Shown: positions 7,638-16,590, counted from the stretch's first letter. The stretch: 64,000 bases of DNA from an uncultured Clostridia bacterium (GCA_947632335.1 CANROX010000002.1:32391-96390); one strand, 5' to 3'. The notes: generated by a model from the sequence alone, not told the origin. Program-made: numbers and translations.

Positions 7638-8581
7638 GCCTTATTTTCAACCCCGTCCAAAACCAATTCTATATATCTGTATCCATTCCCGTTTGCCTTA
7701 AGTTCCAAGTCTTCTTGCTGCTTTAATCCAAGTTTATATATTCCGGAAAGGGTATCTAAAAACAGGCGAATGTATAACGAACCATCTCTTCTTACCAAAG
7801 CATTAAAATATTCAATATATGCTAGTAGTCTTGTAAAGAGGTCTTTACTTATCTTTTCACCCTGCACTTTTTTCAAAAAAGGAAGCATAAATTCAGTTTT
7901 TAAATTACCGCCGCCTCGTCCTGCGCCGGTGATAGATACATCGGTTATATTAATCTTATTTTGATAAGCTTTTAAAGCGTTTGAAAATGACAGACTTAAA
8001 TGGTCGTGTAAGTGAAGTCCCGTCTGATTTTTTTCTTTTGTTTGATTTAGTATCCGGCACAGTCGGTCAATATCTTCTGAAAGGGCACTGCCTGAAGAAT
8101 CAGCTAAATATACATAATCCGCCCCAAGAGATACACATTTCTCACACAGTTCTTGATTTTTCTCTAAGGTTTTTTGTAGGGCAAAAGATATGTTTATTCC
8201 AACATCAACACCCAAACTATGAAAGAAATCAACATATGTTTTTACACTTTCAGGAATATCGTCCCCACCGCAAACAATCCGAACCATTGACAATAATCCT
8301 ATAGCCTCCGGGTCAAGCAAAGAAATATCAGCCTGTCCGGGGTGCATCATTCCAACAAGTTTATACTTACCCCGACAAATATTATATGCCTCTTTTATAA
8401 AATTGCCATTGTAATTCAAATGACCTTGTTTATCTGTGTTAATATAACAAATTTCAATATATTCAATTTCATCGGGAGATACAAAAGATTCAAGTTTTCG
8501 CAAATAATCTAATGCCTCATTATAATCTATTCCAGAGCCATAATAAACACTTTCGCGAAGAGTAACATCCATCAATTTCAT
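7634..8581 (-). CDS. HMGL-like (DRE-TIM) aldolase/acyltransferase
   Basis: A 315-residue TIM-barrel protein of the HMG-CoA lyase/4-hydroxy-2-oxovalerate aldolase/isopropylmalate synthase superfamily. The family metal-site signature DVTLRE is at residues 5-10, and the metal-binding HxH appears as GLHLHDH near residue 195. GAGRGGGNLKTEFML matches the conserved GxGRxxGN loop of the aldolase branch. There is no LeuA-type regulatory domain, so it is more like a short aldolase (MhpE-like) than a condensing synthase. Usually MhpE partners an acylating aldehyde dehydrogenase; none is here. The partner is instead a 6PGDH-like reductase, so the substrate probably differs. GAGGT precedes the ATG; the preceding ATP-grasp gene ends 16 nt away. 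Confidence 0.8.
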   Translation of the reverse strand: MKLMDVTLRESVYYGSGIDYNEALDYLRKLESFVSPDEIEYIEICYINTDKQGHLNYNGNFIKEAYNICRGKYKLVGMMHPGQADISLLDPEAIGLLSMVRIVCGGDDIPESVKTYVDFFHSLGVDVGINISFALQKTLEKNQELCEKCVSLGADYVYLADSSGSALSEDIDRLCRILNQTKEKNQTGLHLHDHLSLSFSNALKAYQNKINITDVSITGAGRGGGNLKTEFMLPFLKKVQGEKISKDLFTRLLAYIEYFNALVRRDGSLYIRLFLDTLSGIYKLGLKQQEDLELKANGNGYRYIELVLDGVENKA

Positions 8582-8597
8582 TTTAAGACCTCTACCT

Positions 8598-9866
8598 TTA
8601 ATAATTGCTATTAAACCAAAGACTTGTATCTAATCCCTTCAGCATGGCATTTTCGCCATGCTCGTCATAGGCAACTACATTTTTTTGCAAATCATCTATG
8701 GCTTTTTTAAGTTCTTTTCTATTTCCTGCTATCAGATGCATTCTTGAAAAATTCTGTTGTGCTGTTCCGATTTTATCAATAACATCACCCGGAAAATGTT
8801 CCTGGGTAACATTAATGACATTTTTGTGCCTTTTGGCATATTCAATACCATCTATTCTGCCAATGGTGCAACCCTTAACAGAAAACGCCAAATTGCATCC
8901 ATAATGTCCGGAAAAGTTTGAATCGCATTTTTTGGATAAATCTTCACTTGACATCTGACCTGTTAGGGCAAAATTAACAAGGCACTCTAATAAGTCCAAT
9001 TTGCAAATTTTTTGTAACAATAAATATTCCTGCCCTCCGGTAATTCTCAGTGCCGGGTCATAAAACATAATCTTTTCGTTCTCAACAAATCCCTGAATAT
9101 GCATTAATCCGTTTTTAAATCCTATTTCGTTAAATATTTTAACCATTTTAGCATGGACAGTATCAAAATATAGTTTACTGAATTTTGAGGGATATACCAT
9201 TCCGGCAGTGATTGTGCCTACACCTTTTTGTTCTGAATTAACAAAACGGTCTGCAGTAAAGGAAACCGAAACTTTTCCATTTTGTATAATATATCCCATA
9301 AAGAAATCACTGCATGTTTTATATTTTTCGATTAATACAGTTTTAGACCTTGAATTATCCAAAGCCTTATTATATGCAACATCAAACTGATCCGGACCAT
9401 AGACAACAGACATACCCTTAGAACTATTATTATCTGTTGGTTTAATAAAAATTGGATAGGAATTAAAATTTTCCCCCTTGACTTCGTCATAGGTGAATTC
9501 TTCAATAACAGGCAAGGAGTGTTTCTTTAATAATTCTTTCAGTCCTTTTTTGCAGGCAAAAGCACCAACAATATCCTTATTAACATAGCAAAACTTATTA
9601 GCCCTTCTGCATACTTCTTCATATATGGGTACAAGGACATCTGCACATCCCGGCAGAACTCCATCAATTTTTTCAGTCTTTATTAAATTTAATAAACTTT
9701 CGACATCCATACAATCTATTTTGATGGGATGTGAAGAAAATGTTTTGGCAGGAGAATTTTCATATGGATCGGCTACATATGTTTCAACGCCCATCATCTC
9801 AGCTTTTTTTACTAAAAATATGGTTTCTGTGGTAGCACCTAAAATCAATAACTTCTTTCCGCTCAT
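8598..9866 (-). CDS. ATP-grasp carboxylate ligase (CarB/PurK-like architecture)
   Basis: First gene of the cassette, 422 residues. The N-terminal pre-ATP-grasp domain (KLLILGATTETIFLVKKAEMMG) resembles PurK/CarB. The central nucleotide-binding segment is YPIFIKPTDNNSSKGMSVVY. The metal-binding region reads FYDPALRITGGQEY, where most relatives have ExNxRxxGG, so the site diverges. These enzymes join a carboxylate to an amine through an acyl phosphate, often in peptide-like natural products or sugar decorations. The only nearby Shine-Dalgarno (AAAGGAG) is 16 nt from the ATG, unusually far, so translation may be weak or the start may need revision. Confidence 0.78.
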   Translation of the reverse strand: MSGKKLLILGATTETIFLVKKAEMMGVETYVADPYENSPAKTFSSHPIKIDCMDVESLLNLIKTEKIDGVLPGCADVLVPIYEEVCRRANKFCYVNKDIVGAFACKKGLKELLKKHSLPVIEEFTYDEVKGENFNSYPIFIKPTDNNSSKGMSVVYGPDQFDVAYNKALDNSRSKTVLIEKYKTCSDFFMGYIIQNGKVSVSFTADRFVNSEQKGVGTITAGMVYPSKFSKLYFDTVHAKMVKIFNEIGFKNGLMHIQGFVENEKIMFYDPALRITGGQEYLLLQKICKLDLLECLVNFALTGQMSSEDLSKKCDSNFSGHYGCNLAFSVKGCTIGRIDGIEYAKRHKNVINVTQEHFPGDVIDKIGTAQQNFSRMHLIAGNRKELKKAIDDLQKNVVAYDEHGENAMLKGLDTSLWFNSNY

Positions 9867-9909
9867 AGTAACAAATAAAGGTCTCCTTTTGTAATGTTGA
9901 TAATCCCAT

Positions 9910-9938
9910 TTTATACAGTATCATAGAGAAAATATAAA
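9910..9938 (-). promoter_or_regulatory. Candidate promoter of the 5-10 kb cassette
   Basis: On the minus strand TTTATA (-35, 4/6), a 17-nt spacer and TATAAA (-10, 5/6, preceded by TG as in an extended -10) lie about 45 nt upstream of the first ATP-grasp gene. Confidence 0.5.
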
Positions 9939-10048
9939 CCGAGAGATTTTCAGATTCCATACTCAACTCATCCTAACATATACAACGAAATTTGTAAATA
10001 GCATAGGGAAAAATGTTGAATTTTTATGTAAAGTGTTTTTCTTTAGTA

Positions 10049-10077
10049 TTGTAATTTTATAGAAAAAAGGATATAAT
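10049..10077 (+). promoter_or_regulatory. Sigma-A-type promoter of the 10-14 kb operon
   Basis: TTGTAA, a 17-nt spacer and a perfect TATAAT lie about 45 nt before ATG 10124. It probably drives the membrane-anchored protein and, through close spacing, pyrC-pyrE-pyrF. Confidence 0.7.
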
Positions 10078-10123
10078 GTATAATGTATATTACTATTTTA
10101 ATGGGAAAAGGAAGGTGTATGGA

Positions 10124-11218
10124 ATGAAGAAAAAATTCGTGGGGAAGTCTTTGGCAATAGTACTTGCCCTTTTTGTTATAGCAACTTCGGTAATAACTGC
10201 ATTTGCAGATACCGACCACCAATATTCTATTGATGAACTAAAGCTATCCGTTAAACTGCCAACATATATGGATGTAGTTACAAGAAATCTTTCAACCAAT
10301 GATGAGGTGTATAAACGCCACAGTAAAAGCGTTCTGAACTTTCAGGAGTACGGAATTTATTTGCAGGCATTTTCCCAGGACGGCAAGCAGATATTGACAA
10401 TCACTATGGACCAGGATGAAAACAGCAAGACGGTTGACAATTACAACACCCTTGATGACAGTCAGCTTGCCTCTATTAAGGAAAAGTTTTCTCAGGCGGA
10501 AAACTGCCAAAGCTGTTCTATGGATACATATAATGACATAATTTATTTTGATTCAATTATCAATACCCCAAGCGACGGCAACACCCTGTATGTTACAAAG
10601 GCGGATACCCTTGTAAACGGTATGTATATTCACTATACCCTCCAGTCCAACGACGGGGAAATTGATGAGGCCGACAAGGAATTTATGACAACGGTACTTA
10701 AAAATGTAAGGTATGAGTTGGAGTCAAAAAGTATTTTTGACAGAGATATTATGACCTTCATCTGGATTATAGGTACAGTACTGGTTGTGATTATAATTTC
10801 AATAATTATCTATAATATAATAAGGAAGAAAAAGCGTCAGAGCAGGCTTGATATTATTGACGACCGTATGTATAGAAATGACAGAAAGGACCGTCAGCAG
10901 GCTGAAAACGCAAGGAAAAACAGGAATACCGCTACAGGTGCAGAAAGACCCGACGCATTTTTTGACGGAGTTGACGGAATAGCCTCGTCGGAAGATATTG
11001 ATGAAATCGAAAAGGCTTTGATTAACGAGGCTCATCAGCAGGTAAGCGAATATGCTGATAAATATTCCACCCAGGACGCCTATGACGAAACTGAGGAATA
11101 CGGCAAAGAAAAAGCGGAATACTCCGAATTTTTAGGGGAGGACAGAAATTCTGTCCGAGAGAGAAGAAAGAAGAGGGTTTCTGACAGGAAGAACTCAAGG
11201 AGAGGAAGAAAATTTTAA
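10124..11218 (+). CDS. Membrane-anchored protein of unknown function
   Basis: A 364-residue protein starting at ATG 10124 (AAAGGAAGG nine bases upstream) rather than the longer ORF-track start inside the promoter. It has a signal peptide (KKKFVGKSLAIVLALFVIATSVITAFA), an extracytoplasmic domain of about 190 residues without Cys clusters, one transmembrane helix (IWIIGTVLVVIIISIIIYNII, about residues 208-230) and a long charged cytoplasmic tail rich in Arg/Lys and Asp/Glu that ends in RKNSRRGRKF. The extracytoplasmic part (LKLSVKLPTYMDVVTRN) resembles PsbP/DUF1795-like domains, but I cannot be sure. pyrC starts 18 nt downstream, so it is in the pyrimidine transcript. No function is assigned. 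Confidence 0.75.
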   Translation: MKKKFVGKSLAIVLALFVIATSVITAFADTDHQYSIDELKLSVKLPTYMDVVTRNLSTNDEVYKRHSKSVLNFQEYGIYLQAFSQDGKQILTITMDQDENSKTVDNYNTLDDSQLASIKEKFSQAENCQSCSMDTYNDIIYFDSIINTPSDGNTLYVTKADTLVNGMYIHYTLQSNDGEIDEADKEFMTTVLKNVRYELESKSIFDRDIMTFIWIIGTVLVVIIISIIIYNIIRKKKRQSRLDIIDDRMYRNDRKDRQQAENARKNRNTATGAERPDAFFDGVDGIASSEDIDEIEKALINEAHQQVSEYADKYSTQDAYDETEEYGKEKAEYSEFLGEDRNSVRERRKKRVSDRKNSRRGRKF

Positions 11219-11236
11219 AATTTAATATATTTAAGG

Positions 11237-12520
11237 GTGATTGTTATTAATTCCAAATTGATTATCAGAAATGTTCGGGTAATTTCCCCGGAGAACAACA
11301 GGGACGAGATTGCGGACATATATGTGAAAAACGGCAAATTTTCCGAGGCATTTAAGAAAGACGAGGTTACAAAAGTTATTGACGGTACAGACCTTGTTGC
11401 CTTTCCCGGACTTGTAGATTTACATGTTCATCTCCGTGACCCGGGTCAGACAGAAAAAGAGGATATTATTACAGGAACAAATGCAGCGGCATCAGGCGGA
11501 GTAACCAGTCTGCTCTGTATGCCAAACACCGACCCGACCGTTGATAATGCAGGCGTCATCAGCTATATTAAAGAAAAATCCAGTGACTGTAAAGCCAGGG
11601 TATATATTGCGGCGTCAATTACAAAGGGACTAAAGGGCAAGGAGGCAACAGACCTTGTGACCCTCAGAAAGGCAGGAGCAATCGGACTTTCCGACGACGG
11701 CAGGCCGGTGCTTGACCCGGAAATTATGGCAAATGCTATGAAAACAGCCCCAACCCTTGGTATGACGGTGGTGGCCCACTGCGAGGATTTAAGCCTTGCA
11801 GAGGGAGGAAAAATTAATCAGGGCAAAATGTCGGAAAAACTGGGCGTTAAGGGTATTCCAAACGCTGCCGAGGACAACGGTACAAAAAGGGAAATTCTTA
11901 TTGCGGAACAGAATAATGTGCCTGTCCACATTTGTCATGTAAGTACAAAGACTTCTGTAGAAATGATTAGACAGGCAAAGACAAGGGGAGTAAAGGTGAC
12001 GGCGGAAACTGCACCCCATTACTTTACACTTACAGAGGATATTCTTGAAAAAAGGGACGCAGATTACAGAATGAATCCTCCCCTTAGAACAGAGGAGGAC
12101 AGACTGGCAGTCCTTGAAGGCCTTGCAGACGGCACCTTGGACTGTATTGCAACGGACCATGCACCTCACACAGAGGAAGATAAAAAGGATTTTGTAAATG
12201 CTCCCAACGGCTCAATCGGAATGGAAACTTCACTTGCCGTAACCCTTACGATGCTTTATCATAGGGGAAACTTTTCCCTTACAGATATTGCAAGGCTTAT
12301 GAGTCTTAACCCTGCAAATATTTTAAAAATTAACGCAGGGGCAATTAAGGTAGGTGCAGATGCAGATATTGCCCTTGTAGATATTAACAGGGAATGGACA
12401 GTGGACAGGGATAAGCTCCACGGTAAAAGCAAAAATACACCTTTTAAGGGTATGAGCCTTAAAGGCAAGGTTGTAAAAACCTTTTTGGGAGGCAGGCTTG
12501 TCTTTGAGGACAGTGAATAA
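11237..12520 (+). CDS. pyrC: Dihydroorotase
   Basis: Cyclises carbamoyl-aspartate to dihydroorotate in pyrimidine synthesis. The 427-residue protein is the bacterial class I type, with metal ligands in DLHVHLRDPGQ and the catalytic ATDHAPHTEEDK near residue 305. The ORF-track start is GTG 11237; AAGGG directly abuts it, which is poor spacing, so an alternative start slightly downstream (the N-terminus aligns best from about LIIRNVRVI) is possible. It is followed after 26 nt by pyrE and then pyrF, so three of the six UMP steps are encoded together; carA/B, pyrB and pyrD are not in the window. No PyrR-type attenuator fits in the 18-nt gap upstream. Confidence 0.95.
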   Translation: MIVINSKLIIRNVRVISPENNRDEIADIYVKNGKFSEAFKKDEVTKVIDGTDLVAFPGLVDLHVHLRDPGQTEKEDIITGTNAAASGGVTSLLCMPNTDPTVDNAGVISYIKEKSSDCKARVYIAASITKGLKGKEATDLVTLRKAGAIGLSDDGRPVLDPEIMANAMKTAPTLGMTVVAHCEDLSLAEGGKINQGKMSEKLGVKGIPNAAEDNGTKREILIAEQNNVPVHICHVSTKTSVEMIRQAKTRGVKVTAETAPHYFTLTEDILEKRDADYRMNPPLRTEEDRLAVLEGLADGTLDCIATDHAPHTEEDKKDFVNAPNGSIGMETSLAVTLTMLYHRGNFSLTDIARLMSLNPANILKINAGAIKVGADADIALVDINREWTVDRDKLHGKSKNTPFKGMSLKGKVVKTFLGGRLVFEDSE

Positions 12521-12546
12521 TAATATGCGGAAAAAAGGAGAAAAAT

Positions 12547-13215
12547 ATGGGTAACAGGGAACTAAGCTACAAAGAGGAATTTATTAAATTTATGGTAGAG
12601 GGGGGTATTCTCCGCTTTGGAGAGTTTACCTTGAAAAGCGGAAGAATTTCGCCCTATTTTATAAATACAGGCAACTATAAAACCGGCTCCCAAATAAGCA
12701 AGCTGGGAGAGTTTTACGCCGAATGTATTATGGATAACGGTATAAAAGGAGATGCTGTGTTTGGCCCTGCCTATAAGGGTATTCCCCTTGCAATAGCCAC
12801 AAGCACCACCCTCTATACCAAATTCGGTGTGGATATTAACTACTGCTTTGACAGAAAGGAAGTTAAGGACCACGGCGAGGGCGGTATGATTATAGGCTAT
12901 CAGTTTGGTTCGGAGGACACCCTTATATTTGTGGATGATGTTATTACTTCCGGAAAAGCCCTTAGGGAATCAATGGAAAAAATTAAGGGTATTTGCAGCG
13001 CCAAGGTTAAGGATATGGTTATATCCGTGGACCGAATGGAAATCGGCAAGGGCGGCGAAAAGTCTGCCGTACAGGAGGTTGAAGAGGAGTTTGGAATAAA
13101 GGTACACTCAGTTGTAACAATGGACGACATTATCTCTGCCATTGAAAAGGGTGTTGTTGAGGGAAGAGAACACCTGGGGGCTATGAAAGAATACAGAGAA
13201 AAATATGGTGTTTAA
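12547..13215 (+). CDS. pyrE: Orotate phosphoribosyltransferase
   Basis: Attaches ribose-5-phosphate from PRPP to orotate to form OMP. At 222 residues it is the usual length. The PRPP-binding loop LIFVDDVITSGKALRE and the N-terminal SGRISPYFINTG motif are both intact. AAAAGGAG precedes the ATG by five to six bases. It sits between pyrC and pyrF with 26-nt and 15-nt gaps, clearly one operon, and its product passes directly to PyrF. Confidence 0.96.
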   Translation: MGNRELSYKEEFIKFMVEGGILRFGEFTLKSGRISPYFINTGNYKTGSQISKLGEFYAECIMDNGIKGDAVFGPAYKGIPLAIATSTTLYTKFGVDINYCFDRKEVKDHGEGGMIIGYQFGSEDTLIFVDDVITSGKALRESMEKIKGICSAKVKDMVISVDRMEIGKGGEKSAVQEVEEEFGIKVHSVVTMDDIISAIEKGVVEGREHLGAMKEYREKYGV

Positions 13216-13230
13216 TAAAGGAGAATAAAT

Positions 13231-14166
13231 ATGTCATTTGATAGATTAATTGAAAAAATTGTAGAAAAGCAAAATCCTACCGTTGCAGGTCTTGACCCCA
13301 AAATGGCATACATTCCTGCATATATTAAGGAGGACTCTTTCTCAAAGTACGGTAAAACCTTAGAGGGTGCCTCAGACGCAATCCTCACATACAACAAGGG
13401 TCTTATTGACAGGCTGTATGACATTGTTCCTGCAATAAAACCCCAGGCTGCCTACTATGAAATGTACGGCTGGCAGGGCGTAAGGGTTTTGGCGGAAACA
13501 ATTTCATACGCCCAGAGCAAGGGTATGTTTGTTATTACAGACGGCAAGAGAAACGATATTGGCACAACAATGGAGGCATATGCTACTGCACATTTGGGCG
13601 AAACAGATATTGACGGAGAAATTAAGGAGCCATTCGGTTCTGACGCCCTAACAGTAAACGGATATTTGGGTACAGACGGCATTAAACCTCTTTTTAGTGT
13701 GTGTAAAGATAAAGACAAGGGTATATTCGTACTGGTGAAAACCTCAAACCCCTCCTCGGGAGAACTCCAGAATTTAGAGCTTGAGGGCGGTCAAACAGTA
13801 TATCAGAAAATGGGTACAATGTGCGAAGAATGGGGAGAGGAAATTCCCGGAAAGTACGGCTACAGCGGTGTAGGCGCCGTTGTGGGTGCAACATATCCCG
13901 AAATGCTTACAGAGCTTAGACATTCCCTTTCTAAAACCTTTTTCCTTGTGCCGGGATATGGCGCCCAGGGAGGCGGTGCCAATGATTGCCGGGGCGCATT
14001 TGACCAAAACGGCATAGGCGCAGTAGTAAACTCCTCAAGGGGAATTATGTGCGCATGGCAGAAAGAGAAAGGCCTTGACCAAAGGGATTATGCAGAGGCT
14101 GCAAGGAGAGAGGCTATTAGAATGAGAGATGATTTAAGGTCGGTTATAGGTGAAATGCACCTTTGA
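13231..14166 (+). CDS. pyrF: Orotidine 5'-phosphate decarboxylase, type 2
   Basis: Decarboxylates OMP to UMP, the last step of de novo pyrimidine synthesis. The 311-residue length and the motif VITDGKRNDIGTT, containing the catalytic Asp-Lys-Asp array, mark the longer type 2 family found in clostridia and mycobacteria rather than the roughly 230-residue type 1. AAAGGAG precedes the ATG. It is the last gene of the pyr transcript; a weak hairpin and then the serC promoter follow. Confidence 0.96.
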   Translation: MSFDRLIEKIVEKQNPTVAGLDPKMAYIPAYIKEDSFSKYGKTLEGASDAILTYNKGLIDRLYDIVPAIKPQAAYYEMYGWQGVRVLAETISYAQSKGMFVITDGKRNDIGTTMEAYATAHLGETDIDGEIKEPFGSDALTVNGYLGTDGIKPLFSVCKDKDKGIFVLVKTSNPSSGELQNLELEGGQTVYQKMGTMCEEWGEEIPGKYGYSGVGAVVGATYPEMLTELRHSLSKTFFLVPGYGAQGGGANDCRGAFDQNGIGAVVNSSRGIMCAWQKEKGLDQRDYAEAARREAIRMRDDLRSVIGEMHL

Positions 14167-14182
14167 TAACTAATATAAGTTA
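14167..14182 (+). terminator. Weak candidate terminator after pyrF
   Basis: A 5-bp hairpin TAACT/AGTTA with a 6-nt loop is followed by GCTTTTTCC immediately after the pyrF stop. The stem is short and AT-rich, so partial read-through into serC is likely. Confidence 0.35.
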
Positions 14183-14194
14183 GCTTTTTCCGTA

Positions 14195-14223
14195 TTGACT
14201 TTAATTTATTAAAGTACTATAAT
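14195..14223 (+). promoter_or_regulatory. Strong sigma-A promoter of serC-serA
   Basis: TTGACT, a 17-nt spacer and a perfect TATAAT lie 50 nt upstream of the serC ATG. Confidence 0.85.
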
Positions 14224-14273
14224 TTATGTATATAGCCTTAAAGGCACAGATTTATGATAAGGAGATAATAAAA

Positions 14274-15359
14274 ATGTCCAGAGTATATAACTTTTCAGCA
14301 GGCCCGTCAATGCTGCCTGAATCAGTATTAAAGAAAGCAGCAGCAGAAATGCTGGATTATCAGGGATGCGGACAGTCTGTAATGGAAATGTCCCACAGGA
14401 GCAAGCAGTTTGATAATATTATTAAGGACTGCGAAAAATTAATGAGAGAGGTTATGAACATTCCCGACAATTATAAGGTTCTTTTCCTTCAGGGCGGATG
14501 TTCTTCACAGTTTACAATGGTTCCCATGAACCTTATGACAAAGAACGGCAAGGCTGACTATGTGATTACAGGTCAGTGGGCAAAGAAAGCCTATAAGGAA
14601 GCTGCAAGATACGGAGAAGTTAATGTTGTTGCGTCCTCCGAGGATAAGACTTTTTCCTATATACCAAAGCTGAACAAGGAAACTTTTTCTAAGGACGCAG
14701 ACTATTTCTATATCTGTATGAACAACACAATCTACGGTACAGTTTATCATGAACTTCCCGATACAGGAGATGTTCCCCTTGTTGCGGATATTTCCTCATG
14801 TATTATGAGCGAGCCTATTGATGTAAGCAAGTTTGGCTGTCTTATTGCAGGGGCTCAGAAGAACCTTGCACCTGCCGGCCTTACAATAGTTATTATTCGT
14901 GAGGACCTTATCGGCAACGCCATGGATATTACCCCAACAATGTTTAACTATAAGACACATTCAGAGGCAGGCTCAATGTTTAACACACCTCCCTGCTACA
15001 CAATTTATATTGCAAAGCTGGTTCTTGAATGGATTAAGAACGACATTGGCGGTCTTGAAAAAATGAAGGAGTTAAACGAAAAGAAAGCAAAGCTCCTTTA
15101 CGATTTCCTTGACAGTTCAAAGATGTTTAAGGGTACGGTTGTTCCTGAGGACAGAAGTCTTATGAATGTTCCTTTTGTAACAGGCGACAAGGACCTTGAC
15201 GCTAAGTTTGTTTCCGCCGCTACAGAGGCAGGCTTTGTAAACATTAAGGGTCACCGTACAGTAGGCGGTATGAGAGCCTCTATTTACAACGCAATGCCAT
15301 ATGAGGGTGTTGAGGCGCTTGTTAAGTTTATGAAGAAGTTTGAAGAAGAAAACGCTTGA
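14274..15359 (+). CDS. serC: Phosphoserine aminotransferase
   Basis: PLP enzyme that converts 3-phosphohydroxypyruvate and glutamate to phosphoserine. The start is set at ATG 14274, behind ATAAGGAG and giving the family N-terminus MSRVYNFSAGPSMLPESVL; the upstream ATG in the ORF track lies in the leader. The protein is 361 residues, the normal length. The PLP lysine is in LIAGAQKNLAPAG, and MEMSHRSKQF is a typical substrate-binding segment. It forms an operon with serA, 34 nt downstream; serB is not in the window. Confidence 0.96.
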   Translation: MSRVYNFSAGPSMLPESVLKKAAAEMLDYQGCGQSVMEMSHRSKQFDNIIKDCEKLMREVMNIPDNYKVLFLQGGCSSQFTMVPMNLMTKNGKADYVITGQWAKKAYKEAARYGEVNVVASSEDKTFSYIPKLNKETFSKDADYFYICMNNTIYGTVYHELPDTGDVPLVADISSCIMSEPIDVSKFGCLIAGAQKNLAPAGLTIVIIREDLIGNAMDITPTMFNYKTHSEAGSMFNTPPCYTIYIAKLVLEWIKNDIGGLEKMKELNEKKAKLLYDFLDSSKMFKGTVVPEDRSLMNVPFVTGDKDLDAKFVSAATEAGFVNIKGHRTVGGMRASIYNAMPYEGVEALVKFMKKFEEENA

Positions 15360-15393
15360 TTTTTCAAGTTTACATATTAGGAGATAGATTACA

Positions 15394-16512
15394 ATGTATA
15401 ATGTACTTACTTTAAATAAAATCGCTAAGTGCGGTACAGACAGATTTGGGGCAGATTACAATGTATCCGATGATGTAAAAAACCCTGACGCTGTTCTGGT
15501 TCGTTCCGCATCTATGCACGATATGGATATGCCGGAAAATCTGCTTGCAATCGGCAGAGCAGGAGCAGGCGTAAACAATATTCCTATTGCAGACTGCGCC
15601 TCAAAGGGTATTGCTGTGTTTAATTCCCCGGGGGCAAATGCAAACGCCGTTAAGGAGCTTGTTATTGCAGGACTTTTTATGTCGTCAAGAAAGATTGTTG
15701 ACGGTATTGCCTGGGCTAAAACCTTAAAGGGCAACGGCGACCAGGTAGGCAAAATGGTGGAAAAGGGAAAATCCAACTTTGCCGGTCCCGAAATTATGGG
15801 CAAGACCCTTGGCGTTATAGGACTTGGCGCTATCGGCATTAAGGTTGCAAATGCGGCGGCGTCTTTAGGTATGAAGGTTGTGGGCTGTGACCCGTTCCTC
15901 AGCGACGCAAACAGGTCAAAACTCAACGACTGCAAGGTTGTTGAAACCAATGATGAGGTTTATGCTTTGGCTGACTATATTACAGTTCACGCACCCCTCA
16001 ACGACAGTACCCGCGGTATGATTAACAGTGAAACAATAGGTAAGATGAAAGACGGCGTACGCATTTTAAACTACAGCCGTGACGGTCTTGTGGTTTCGGC
16101 AGACATTCTTTCAGGTTTAAAGAGCGGTAAAATCAGTACATATGTAACCGACTTTGCTACAGATGATATTCTGGGCGAAGAGGGTGTTATTGCTCTGCCT
16201 CACCTGGGTGCCTCAACTCCCGAAAGCGAGGACAACTGCGCTGTTATGGCTGCTGATGAAATTAAAGATTATATTGAGAACGGCAATATTGTAAATTCTG
16301 TAAATCTGCCCTGCCTTTCCAAGGAGAGAACAGGCGGTATGAGAGTTTGCATTATTGCAAGGGCAGACGCTGACATTGACGCCTTAACAAAGGCCTGCGG
16401 AAGCAACGACTATGTATCCGCAGTAAGAGGCGACTACAGCTATACTATTATTGACAACGCTGTATCATCAGATGTTAAATGCGACTGCATAATTCGGGTT
16501 AGAAGTCTGTAA
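15394..16512 (+). CDS. serA: D-3-phosphoglycerate dehydrogenase, short form
   Basis: First step of serine synthesis, making 3-phosphohydroxypyruvate with NAD. The catalytic and Rossmann domains are complete (TLGVIGLGAIGIKVANAAA; catalytic HLGASTPESEDN). At 372 residues it lacks the long intervening and ACT regulatory region of 520-residue enzymes; only about 60 residues follow the catalytic core (GGMRVCIIARADADI...), too short for a standard ACT domain. Feedback control by serine may therefore be weak or different. ATTAGGAG precedes the ATG. It is the second gene of serC-serA and ends at a stem-loop. Confidence 0.93.
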   Translation: MYNVLTLNKIAKCGTDRFGADYNVSDDVKNPDAVLVRSASMHDMDMPENLLAIGRAGAGVNNIPIADCASKGIAVFNSPGANANAVKELVIAGLFMSSRKIVDGIAWAKTLKGNGDQVGKMVEKGKSNFAGPEIMGKTLGVIGLGAIGIKVANAAASLGMKVVGCDPFLSDANRSKLNDCKVVETNDEVYALADYITVHAPLNDSTRGMINSETIGKMKDGVRILNYSRDGLVVSADILSGLKSGKISTYVTDFATDDILGEEGVIALPHLGASTPESEDNCAVMAADEIKDYIENGNIVNSVNLPCLSKERTGGMRVCIIARADADIDALTKACGSNDYVSAVRGDYSYTIIDNAVSSDVKCDCIIRVRSL

Positions 16513-16523
16513 ATATGTAATTG

Positions 16524-16556
16524 AAAGTCCCCTTGGCACAGCTTTTAGGGGACTTT
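16524..16556 (+). terminator. Terminator after serA
   Basis: A 9-bp perfect stem AAAGTCCCC / GGGGACTTT with a 15-nt loop begins 12 nt after the serA stop. The tail is AT-rich rather than a pure T run. Confidence 0.65.
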
Positions 16557-16590
16557 AAAATATTATTAAAAATATTAAAAGGAGGGCAAT

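Noticed and set aside
5045-9866. Mobile element carrying the cassette
   Set aside because: AT-rich appearance suggests transfer, but I found no integrase, transposase, tRNA or flanking repeats.
11219-11236. PyrR-type attenuator upstream of pyrC
   Set aside because: An 18-nt gap cannot hold one.
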